49,721 nucleotides of DNA from Plicaturopsis crispa FD-325 SS-3. Its lineage: Eukaryota > Basidiomycota > Agaricomycetes > Amylocorticiales > Amylocorticiaceae. Position 1 is the first letter of the stretch. Each line of letters starts with the position of its first letter. A program made the position numbers and the translations under genes. Location of the stretch: the NCBI GenBank assembly GCA_000827205.1, contig KN832580.1:151011-200731 (forward strand). Direction: 5' to 3'. A model generated the notes under the pieces. It made no database searches, was not told where the DNA came from, and saw only the letters and a list, made by a program, of their open reading frames with translations. Positions 21,696-29,675 of this stretch are shown piece after piece.

Positions 21696-21950
21696 CTCTA
21701 GACTTGAAATGAACCCATTGACCAGGAAATGCAGGAAATGTCGATTTGAGAAAATCCGCCCCATGTCCGTGCGTCCGGATGGACGGATTTCAATCGCAAC
21801 CGGTACCCCACCCTTCGGCATCGCCCGGCATTGAACTCCAGGCGCCCCCGCCGCTGTGGCGGGATTCTTGTTTGGGCGTCGGGACCCGTAATTCATGCCC
21901 GCCGCCCTCGTAAGCGGTCATGGCGCTCTACCGCATAGTATATTAGTGCC
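21696..21950 (-). repeat. SINE-like repeat, copy A, with tRNA-like head (weak)
   Basis: Read on the minus strand, 21943 down to about 21865 contains GCGGTAGAGCGCC, resembling a tRNA D-arm, then a CCGC/GCGG stem around a TTACGAG loop, then GGGTCCCGACGCCC, resembling a T-arm. The acceptor ends do not pair and the A box is poor, so this is not a functional tRNA. Further along the minus strand comes a CGGAC-rich stretch, then GGGGCGGATTTTCT and AATCGACATTTCCT, which recur at 22236-22273 on +. A tRNA-derived SINE remnant is the best guess. Confidence 0.3.
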
Positions 21951-22203
21951 TACCATAGTTGTATATCGTGTATTACCACTACGAAGCATTGAACCGCCAT
22001 ACAAACATGACTTAAGCAGATTTTCCTGCATCCCGCCACTTATTCGGCCTATGTTACTGTCAGAACATGACGGAACGCTCCCGCCGCTCGTCAGTATGTG
22101 CATTGGATGTCTATGTTGGCTCTAGGATACAATTTCGTAGTGTATAATGCCTCAAGGCGGCGGCGGGACGGTACAGATGTTTGCGCCACAGTCCTATTTA
22201 AGA

Positions 22204-22280
22204 CCACGTGATGGCGGACGGACGGACGGACGGACGGATGGGGCGGATTCTCTGGAATCGACATGTCCTCCATTTGACTG
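22204..22280 (+). repeat. CGGA microsatellite plus repeat body, copy B
   Basis: Five CGGA units (22215-22236) are followed by GGGGCGGATTCTCTGGAATCG-like sequence that matches the minus-strand body at 21770-21715, with about four substitutions in 40 nt. No tRNA-like head is visible upstream of this copy. It may be a 5'-truncated member of the same dispersed repeat. Confidence 0.4.
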
Positions 22281-22518
22281 ACTTACCGGCCCTCTCTGAG
22301 TCTTCGCCTGTTCTTCGACGTGCCTCGAGGCTACGAGGCGGATCGGATTCCGGATCTCTGGCTTCTTTCGAACTGCGTCTTGCGGCTTGCCGCCAACCTG
22401 CCATGAACGTTGACAGTCGACAATCGTCTTCGCCCTTGCTACATGCACGTCGCCTACACCTCTCTATTAACGTACTCTTCAGTCGTGTACAAAGCTGTAC
22501 AGTCAGTCTACCGCGTTC

Positions 22519-23499
22519 ATGTCGAATCGACGAATCAGTCAGTCCTCGGTAGCCTCGACACCGCCTCGCGTCCTCGAAGTCGAGGATGGCGAAATATCTG
22601 ACGACAGCCATGCTGCCCCAGTGCCTTTTTCTACTGAGGCAGCTTCTCCACAAAGTGGCCCCCTGCCCTCGGGCATCTGCACGACTTCTGCGTCTACGGT
22701 TGCCTCATTACCATCCTCGCCGCATCCTGCAACACTCACTTCCCAGGTATCTGCACCACATCAATCCGGGACGTCTTCCGTGCCTATAGGCGTTCCCGAT
22801 ATCAAGACGCAGGCGGATTTAAACCTCAAGCTTGGATCCAACGTTGAACATCGTCCTGAACGTGGGTCATCTTCTGGCTGGTCGGCGCGGGCTGAGACGA
22901 ACGAGTGCGTTTCTTGTCAGAAAATTCTCGCAGCTCCGCTGGTGCAAAATGTGGTAGCCAGAGGGCAGACAGGGATATGGAGGACACTACGTCGAAAGGT
23001 CTGCCTGCACTTCCACCTCGAGAGCCGATATCGAACGCCTTAAACAGTAAGCTCTAGCACCAGCTCACTTCTTCCCTGTGCATCATTTCCAACGACCGCA
23101 ATTGTAGTGTCTCCGGCCGACCTCGACCGAGCGAAGTCGCTTGTTCTGGACCTGCTAGGATGGGGCGTCGCGCCGGAGTATCTGCTCTCGTGCGGCGTGT
23201 CACCGCAGGCGCTATATGTGATTTTCACGGAGCTCAGATTACGACTGCCAGATGGACTGGTTGTTCTCAACGGTGAAGTGGCGATGGACGGTGGACCTGC
23301 GAATACCGTAGGAGACGGTGCTGTAGATGTGAAAATGGACACAACCGCTGATCGAGCTGAAGGTAAGTAGTTATATATATCGTGTTTTCTTGAGCATCTC
23401 GTTCGCAAATCTCGTCCTTGTTGTTTGCGCCTCATTTGACCCCTTGCTTGTTTTACCGCGCGCTAACGGGACCCATTCATCTCAGCAGTGCCACTTTGA
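22519..23499 (+). CDS. Uncharacterised Ser/Pro-rich protein with a conserved helical module
   Basis: Four exons (22519-22861, 22921-23046, 23108-23362, 23489-23499) give 244 aa. The first 150 residues are disordered and Ser/Pro/Thr-rich, with an acidic EVEDGEISDD motif near the start, typical of nuclear or RNA-linked proteins. Residues 160-215 form a compact module containing DLLGWGVAPEYLLSCGVS and YVIFTELRLRLP. I recall this module in other basidiomycete proteins, some of which carry a Red1-like zinc finger further on. Here no zinc finger follows, so the protein may be a short or truncated member. Intron 1 (59 nt) is inferred because the upstream frame otherwise ends before the module. If the last intron is retained, the protein ends at 23370 after two residues instead of three. 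Confidence 0.5.
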
Positions 23500-23774
23500 A
23501 TCATGACGGCTTCCCGCTCCGGGGCCCGACCTGCATCGTAGCCTCGAGGATAATGCGAGGCTGGCGATGTTTAGGCAGCACGCTCGACGGAGACTTCTTT
23601 CGAACTTGCCTTTGCGTCCCCATCTCCTCCCGGTTGGCCCATCTTGCTCTCCCTCTACCCTGTGCTCCGACTTGAATTCATCTGCATGTAAGCTACTACA
23701 CAGTGTATATCGTCGTTTGTTAATCAAGATGTCTAATGCCGTCTTCGACTCGGATAGGCAACCGTTGAAACTCG
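23500..23774. other. Short intergenic region upstream of F-box-like gene
   Basis: 275 bp with pyrimidine-rich leader sequence before the F-box-like ATG. An out-of-frame ATG at 23730 precedes the chosen start and would open a short upstream frame. Confidence 0.4.
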
Positions 23775-24761
23775 ATGTTTCCATTCCAATCGCTGCCAAC
23801 CGAGCTGGCGCTGCATACGCTCGGGTTCGCGGTTGCGTCCTCTAGAGAAACTTGCCTCGCTCTCACGCTCGTTGCCTCGTGGATGCGCGATCTTACGCTT
23901 CCACACCTGCTTGCGACGGTCGTGATTCGCAACCCGTTTCAATTCCCGAAATTCCGCGACTGGCTTGTCGCCCACCCGCAGTACGCACTTCACGTCAAGA
24001 ATCTGTATATAGTCCCTGTGCTCAATATCACCGGGACTCTCGAGAAAGACATGCTACTTGATATCATGGGCTTATGCACGGAGATCGGCAACATCGTCGT
24101 GTCTGTCACGCACCTGCACCTGCTGCTCTGGCCGATAAATGCGAAATCGCTTTCAGATCCTGCGACATCAGGCTCTTCGGCTGCTCGACGTCTGCAGATC
24201 ACCATGATCGAGAGATACCGAGGCGAATGGGGCGACGACAGCGGCGGGCCCTTTGTCGGCCTCACCGTTAACTTCCACCACCACCGTGTTCCGCCTGTAA
24301 CTGCACCGAACGGCTCCAATACGCTGTCCGTCTTGACTCGACTCGATATCGATAACTCCGCGTTCCGTTCCTTGTACAAGGGGTTCCAAACCGCAACGCA
24401 CGCTGCGATCCTGCGCCTATTCTCCAATGTCACCCGCGTTCGATGGGGCATCCCTCCAGATTTTCGTCCCGACGAATTTCCCGACTTCTTTGACGATGTA
24501 AAAGCATATCTTTCAGAGCACCCGCTGCTCGAGCTCCTTGTCCTTGTGGTAGCACCTGACAACGAGCTCCCCACGGCTACAGTGCAGTGGTTCATCGCCG
24601 CGCGGGAAGCCGACAGGAGACTGTGCATCTCGAGTGCCGATGTGAATGCAGTAGCCGTATGGGAGCGCACCATAGAGGACGGCGGCGATATCTGGGCGGA
24701 GGCTGTGCGCGAGACCGAGGCATGGGTGTTGAGCCAGGAAGTGAAGCAATTGACAATGTAA
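23775..24761 (+). CDS. F-box-like protein, paralogue 1
   Basis: A single exon encodes 328 aa. Residues 5-45 (LPTELALHTLGFAVASSRETCLALTLVASWMRDLTLPHLLATVVI) form a degenerate F-box-like motif of the kind greatly expanded in agaricomycetes. F-box proteins select substrates for SCF ubiquitin ligases, but many members of these expanded sets are untested. The rest is an unrecognised region with scattered leucine-rich stretches (LLELLVLVV near residue 255) followed by a Trp-containing acidic C-terminus. The minus-strand gene at 28367-29455 shares the N-terminal block, the D.(A)..(W).RG/AREADRR..I region and the (E)(D)WE.T(V/I) ending, so the two are paralogues. The start is the first ATG in the frame. 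Confidence 0.65.
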   Translation: MFPFQSLPTELALHTLGFAVASSRETCLALTLVASWMRDLTLPHLLATVVIRNPFQFPKFRDWLVAHPQYALHVKNLYIVPVLNITGTLEKDMLLDIMGLCTEIGNIVVSVTHLHLLLWPINAKSLSDPATSGSSAARRLQITMIERYRGEWGDDSGGPFVGLTVNFHHHRVPPVTAPNGSNTLSVLTRLDIDNSAFRSLYKGFQTATHAAILRLFSNVTRVRWGIPPDFRPDEFPDFFDDVKAYLSEHPLLELLVLVVAPDNELPTATVQWFIAAREADRRLCISSADVNAVAVWERTIEDGGDIWAEAVRETEAWVLSQEVKQLTM

Positions 24762-25182
24762 TTGTGAAGTAAGTTGCGGAGCGTTCTGTCGTCGTGGGAG
24801 CTCTTTCTAACGGTCGTCTTGCTCTCTGCTCCAGACGCGTCGTGATGTCGGCATCGAGCGCCTAGGTGATTTCCGTGTGGGTCTCACATCGTCATTATCG
24901 TGCTGTATTCGCCTCCATTTTCGAATTCACTGCTTTGTTTTCCGTTTAACGATGGATGGAGGTCCTCCATGTCCTGCGCGGTATACGTTCCTGCGGGAGG
25001 CTGTCCAGAACATGTTCCGTCGAAGCGGCGTACCTTGATGCCTATATATATTGACAGCTCCCTTCGTGCTCCTGCAACGTACGTACGACGCCATGATTTA
25101 TAGGACTGGTGTCCACGAACTTACTGTGAACATTTCTCCCTCATCAGCGTCTCGAGTCCGAGACCTCACCGAGCCTTTCACG
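24762..25182. other. Intergenic stretch, no feature seen
   Basis: 421 bp between the F-box-like gene and the GNAT-like gene on the same strand. It contains ACGTACGTACG at 25078-25088 and a TATATATA run near 25041 that could be a promoter element for the downstream gene, about 140 nt before its ATG. Confidence 0.4.
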
Positions 25183-26184
25183 ATGGACAGAGACAAGGAA
25201 TCTAGTGAGTATATTCGGCCTCCCATGTTTCTGAATCAGCACAAGAACTCATAGTTCATGTAGATGCAAACAGTGACGGTCAAGAGTCGGCTCAGCCGAC
25301 GGCTGGAGAGGCTGCCCAGACTAAACCGAGTCTCTCGAAAAACCTTCTCTTCAAAGTCAAGCGTGATCAAACAGGAGAGTGCGACCCCTGGCTCAAGGTG
25401 CGCCCCTTCAAAATTCTATCGTATCTTTGCGTAGATGTAGATAGTTACGCTAACGATGTTGCTAGGCATACTTCGCCAAAATCACGACACGCGACGGCGA
25501 GCTTGTCGGTAGACTGACTTACCGCATCGTCGATGTACCGATGCTGCGCGGACAGTATGAGGGTGTGCACGCCTCGGCGGAGCTGTCGGAGCGCGGGGGA
25601 TCTGTACGTCTGGTTCTGTGACTCTTTGCTTCCTTCGACCTTTGCGATCCTCACCGTGGCGTACAGGAGCTTGAGGATCTACTTGGGGCCATGTACGACC
25701 CATCCGGCCGGCCCAAGGCGTCGTTCTTCAGCCTCCACGATGGCCCAGATGACAGCGCGGATGGGTACAAGCCCGACGAGGATCTACTGAGCTTCGTGCT
25801 GATCAGCGGTGACGCGTTCGAAGCCTCCGTCTTGGACGATGAGGAATACGAGTGGGAGGACGGTTTCTACGTCAAAGAGAAGTTCCTCGAGCAGGGCGCG
25901 GGGCCGTGGGCTCTCAAGAAGGTCGTCTCCCATCGCACCGTCGAAGTACGCCCTCGCCTCTCTGTTCGGTGTTCCGCAAGCTAATTTTGGCCTTCTTTCT
26001 AGTATTCCAACTATATCATCGCACGTCCGACGCAGTTTATCGACACCGCAATGTTGGAAAAGGTGTGTAGCAACAAATGCAAGATTTGTCTATCCGTCTG
26101 CTAATGCTGCTTCAGGCGGAGTTCTGTCGTATAGGAAAAGGGCCTTGGTTTGTTTCCGCGTTGTGGGAGCCCGGTTTCCGTTAG
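25183..26184 (+). CDS. Uncharacterised GNAT-like protein, full-length copy
   Basis: Six exons (25183-25204, 25264-25397, 25466-25603, 25667-25945, 26003-26062, 26116-26184) encode 233 aa. I do not recognise a named family. The central part runs LLSFVLISGDAFE, then a variable acidic loop, then DGFYVKEKFLEQGAGPWALKKVVSH. The last block resembles motif A of GNAT acyltransferases (basic residue, then G-x-G/A, then a helix), and in the second copy it reads RRRGVGSWALEQLL, which is closer. GNAT enzymes acetylate amines with acetyl-CoA; that activity is only a guess here. No signal peptide or membrane segment is seen. A 5'-truncated copy lies at 44614-45204 with the same exon order in its last three exons, which supports the splice model. 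Confidence 0.6.
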
Positions 26185-26613
26185 GATGACGAAAAGGATA
26201 CGCGCCGACACATGTCTGTGCCAATATACACACACTTTTGCAGCCACGATAAGCCTTTGTCGAGCGGTCTGATGTCTTGAAACGCCGCTGCAAGTGATCT
26301 CTATATTCCGAAGTCGGACGCGTAGGTGAGCCTTGCGCCGTCCTTACCATGTTTTGCTCGCTCACTCAGGAGTCAAATTGCATTCAGAACTAGAGGAAAG
26401 GCTAAAGTCGCGAAGGTCTTCATTATGATCTACGCATTAAACGACCCAAGCAACCCGTAAGTTATATTCAATCAATCAAGTCCAAACCAGATAAGCAGTA
26501 GAGACTGTCACTGAGTAGTGTGAGAGTTCGTGTGTTGTGCATGCGAAGTGGGTGTCCTGTCCGTCCTTGGTCCAACCACTAATGTAACCCTGATAGCAGC
26601 CTCCCTACGTGGC
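26185..26613. other. Convergent intergenic stretch
   Basis: 429 bp between the GNAT-like gene and the converging small secreted protein gene. No coding signal was recognised. Confidence 0.45.
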
Positions 26614-27111
26614 TCATGCGCTGATTGCAAGCGTGATGTTGCGATATTCAAGCAAGGGATACGGGCCAGCCTACACAACGCCCCGCCGCAATTTAGTCCA
26701 CACCTAGCTCAAAAGAACGCAAAAAGCCCAACTTACACCAACCAGCGAAAAATGCGTCACTGTCAGCAAATTCGTGCCGAGCTGCGTCCCGCTCGGGATC
26801 TGCACCGTGAAGTTCTGGTGCGGCGGCTTCCCGTCCGCGGGCGTCGCGCTGTACTCCGGGTTATATGCGCCGGAGTAAAGGATGCTGCCGAGCGCGCTGG
26901 ACGGCGGGCGGCACCCGGTGCTGCACGGCTCGAGCGCGATGACGAGGGCGATTTCCTGCGAGCCTGTGAGCGAGTTCGGGCGGTCGACTTCGATGGTGAG
27001 GGTGGACCCGCGCGCTGCGATGGTGCCGGCGGGGGGCGCGCCGATCTCGATGGACTGGGCGAGGGCGGAGGCGGCGAGGAGGGGGAGGGCGAGGAGGGCC
27101 GAGAACTTCAT
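26614..27111 (-). CDS. Small secreted protein, paralogue 1
   Basis: Two exons (26737-27111, 26614-26670) encode 143 aa. Residues 1-18 form a clean signal peptide ending SALAQS. The mature protein begins IEIGAPPAGT and carries the motifs VDRPNSLTGSQE, ILYSGAYNPEY, HQNFTVQIPS and a C-terminal AGPYPLLEYRNITL, with N-glycosylation sequons at NFT and NIT and two cysteines close together (CSTGC). The alternating polar and hydrophobic pattern suggests a beta-sandwich. Proteins like this occur across basidiomycetes without an assigned role. A cell-wall or extracellular structural role is a guess. A close paralogue lies at 48203-48711 in the opposite orientation with the same intron position and a matching promoter block. 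Confidence 0.75.
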
Positions 27112-27189
27112 CGTTTGTGTTTGAGGGTGAGTGGGACGTGGGGATAGGGCAACGGCGGCTGGGACGCTTGGGGGTGTCGCGGCGCCATG

Positions 27190-27240
27190 CTTTATATACC
27201 TGCGGCGGGGGTAGATCTGGATCTGGGTGTAATCCAGGTG
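27190..27240 (-). promoter_or_regulatory. Conserved promoter block with TATA box, paralogue 1
   Basis: On the minus strand the block reads an ACCTGGATTACAC element, AGATCCAGATCTACCCC, GCAGG and TATATAAAG, with the TATA box about 80 nt before the ATG at 27111. The same order and nearly the same sequence occur at 48058-48112 before paralogue 2, while most DNA around the two blocks differs. AGATCCAGATCT is an imperfect palindrome that could bind a dimeric regulator. Confidence 0.6.
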
Positions 27241-27802
27241 ATGAAATGACGAACCTGGGACGTATCTCCGTCGTTGGCATCACGGAGGAGGGTGCAGGGG
27301 TGTTTCCTCCGGACATACTTATGCTATGCCAGCGTTTAAATTCAAGGTGTGCGATTCTCGAGTGGCACGAAGTAATCCCAGAACGGTTCTCAGTAGCGGC
27401 CAACCTCAGGCCTCAGTGTGCATTCGAGTGTAGAGCTTCTGAGGCCCAAGGACCGTTTCGAGGCGACGAACGCCTGGGCAACACGATGCTCAGGATTCGA
27501 CATCCGCGAATGCTGAATCGTGTTCGTAGACACCATTCCTGATTATAAGACAATGTAAGAGTGACATATAGGTAGTAGTGTCTGTTGTATAGCTGGAAGG
27601 ACGTGGCGTCCAGCGATGGGTATGGGTATGGAGATGAGGGTATCTTGTAAAACAATGTATGCCGCGACGAAGGCGAGTTGTATGTATAGATGTCAGATTA
27701 AGAACTTGCCTCTCATTGTTCGGGGCTCCCGACGATCTACAGAAATGCAAAGCGGATGCCAGTAAGCTTCTGGTAAGTTATACAAAAAGACACGGAGAAC
27801 TT

Positions 27803-28341
27803 AGTCTGAATCAGTTGGTAGGGTCCGAACCGGACCTGAAATTTCTCGTCATGTGCGGTCATGCTTTTTCGATGAATAAGGAAATTTGCTTATGTAAGAG
27901 GCCAGAGTGCTCGTCCTCGGGGCTGTCGACGCGCCTCAGAAACGAGACGCGGACTACTAGATATCAACATTCCCGCTCACTATTTGCTTGTAACTGCTTG
28001 CAAATGCACACACATCTATCGGATAAATAGATAGCCGTGTTTTTGTACAAAAAAGCAACATATACATGCTGATTCTCGAGTGCTACTTTCAACTGAGGTA
28101 GCGTCGATGCGAGATTTATCGTGTGCGCAAGTTTTTGGCAACACGCCGCAACTACCGAGCATGAAGAATGCATATATTGTGCTTGTAGGATGGAAACAAT
28201 GAACAAATTGAGAGTGAAACATGTGTAACAAGGTGCAAAGTGGAAAGAACATCGAGAGCAAACTGCCGCGATTCCCGATCGGGCGAAAGCACGTGACCAT
28301 GATTTCAGGTCCGGTTCGGACCCTACCAACTGAATCAGACT
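27803..28341. mobile_element. 539-bp inverted-repeat element (MITE-like)
   Basis: Terminal inverted repeats at 27803-27842 and 28302-28341 match at 39 of 40 positions. Each contains the nested palindrome GGTCCG-AAC-CGGACC. The interior has no transposase-like frame. No convincing target-site duplication could be read at the ends, so superfamily assignment is open. The right end lies 25 bp from the stop codon of the F-box-like gene on the minus strand. The rest of 27112-28366 holds the small secreted protein promoter and no other gene. Confidence 0.6.
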
Positions 28342-28366
28342 CTAATGTAGAAAAAAAAATCGACTG

Positions 28367-29455
28367 TCATTTTTTGTTCGGAATTTGAGTCTGACTACGG
28401 GAGACTACGGAGAACTCACCCTTGCCCGTGCGCATGTCCCGCTCCCTATTCTCGCGAATGTTACGTTCCCAAACGTCCTCGGCACCTCTGACGGTATACT
28501 CCCAGTCCTCGGCGTTTAGCCCGCGCGAAAAGTCCAGATAGATCCTGCTGTCCGTCTTGCGTACGCCTCGGAACCAGTCGACGAACACAGAATCAGACAG
28601 AACCCGCCTATCCTCGACCGCAAGCACAAGACACTCGAAATCGCCAGACCCATGTAGTTGTATATCAGCCTCGATGCGCGCCAGGTCCAGGTCCCGCACG
28701 CCGTCGCATTTGAGTGTCGCCATGAGATGTGTGAGCCCAGGGAACATCCTCAGGACTCCGGGTATCGCCTTTGTGCCGCGCGCCGCATTCAGCCTCAGCC
28801 TCGTCACCACATCAAATACCGGCGACATTGCGGCGGGGAGCGTCATCCACGAGCTATAATGCACGCCAGACTCCATGCTCTGTCCCGCGATCGTCAGATC
28901 CCACTGTCTCCGCCCCTGTGTCTGCAGGGCGCACGCGAGCGCGCGCCCGGCGGATTTGGGGCTGTCGTGCCGCACGTACGAGACGAGCCACGCGAGGAAC
29001 CAGTCCGCGACGGCGAGGCGGGCGAGGTTCGGGCACTCGAAGAGGAGCGCGAGGAGGTCGTACGCCGCGCGCGCGGACTCGGGGCCGGGCGCCGCGCCGA
29101 ACTCGCTGGACACGGCCCAGATGTTGTGCACGAGCAGGGGGCAGGCGGCGGTGGAGGTTGAGAAGCTGGAGGAGGGAGAGAAGCTGGAGGAGGGAGAGAG
29201 GGCGGGAGGACGCCGGGCGAGCCGGAAGTGGGAGAGGGCGGAGGCGGATTTGAAGGTGACGGTGGAGAAGAGGTGGGGGAGGGCGAGTTCGCGGGTCCAG
29301 GCGGCGACGAGGGTGAGCGCAAGGCAGGTTTCGATGGAGGAGGCTGCGGCAAAGTTGAGGATGAGATGCACGAGTTCGTTCGCGAGACGCGGGAACGGCG
29401 CCGGCTGCCGCCACCGCGTCGAGAGAGAACGAGAACTGGGTAGTAGTATAGTCAT
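28367..29455 (-). CDS. F-box-like protein, paralogue 2
   Basis: A single exon encodes 362 aa starting at MTILLPSS. Residues 23-62 (LANELVHLILNFAAASSIETCLALTLVAAWTRELALPHLFSTVTF) are the F-box-like block shared with the 23775-24761 gene. A low-complexity Ser/Pro stretch (residues 70-95) follows, encoded by GAG/CTC-rich repeats, then an LRR-like region and the conserved VDWFRGVRKTDSRIYLDF and WEYTVRGAEDVW C-terminal motifs. The last 20 residues (after GKG) lie in AT-richer DNA beside the inverted-repeat element and may be non-native or follow an unrecognised splice. An upstream in-frame ATG at 29560 is less likely to be the start because the added residues do not match the paralogue. Confidence 0.62.
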   Translation of the reverse strand: MTILLPSSRSLSTRWRQPAPFPRLANELVHLILNFAAASSIETCLALTLVAAWTRELALPHLFSTVTFKSASALSHFRLARRPPALSPSSSFSPSSSFSTSTAACPLLVHNIWAVSSEFGAAPGPESARAAYDLLALLFECPNLARLAVADWFLAWLVSYVRHDSPKSAGRALACALQTQGRRQWDLTIAGQSMESGVHYSSWMTLPAAMSPVFDVVTRLRLNAARGTKAIPGVLRMFPGLTHLMATLKCDGVRDLDLARIEADIQLHGSGDFECLVLAVEDRRVLSDSVFVDWFRGVRKTDSRIYLDFSRGLNAEDWEYTVRGAEDVWERNIRENRERDMRTGKGEFSVVSRSQTQIPNKK

Positions 29456-29675
29456 GTCCAGCACGAAAGAAAGTAAGAAATCAGCACTGTAGATAGCCTG
29501 AAGTCCAGATCTGGCGGGGTATACAAGGTAGAGACAGAGACGTAGACGGGGCGCTCTCAAGGCAAGTTCATGTTGGCTTCAGGTCAGTCCGAATATCAAC
29601 ATGAAATTCACAACATACCCGACAACCTACAAGTCTACGTCTGCTCTGTACCACCGCCCTCTACCATCCCCAGAT

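Noticed and set aside
21860-21945. Functional tRNA gene on the minus strand
   Set aside because: The T-arm and anticodon-like stem are imperfect, the A box is poor and the acceptor ends do not pair. Kept only as a SINE-like head.
26530-27147. 205-aa plus-strand Arg/Gly/Glu-rich frame
   Set aside because: It is antisense to the small secreted protein gene, whose signal peptide, intron position and paralogue are all consistent.
28658-29492. Arg- and Ala-rich plus-strand frames
   Set aside because: They are antisense shadows of the F-box-like gene at 28367-29455, caused by high GC content.
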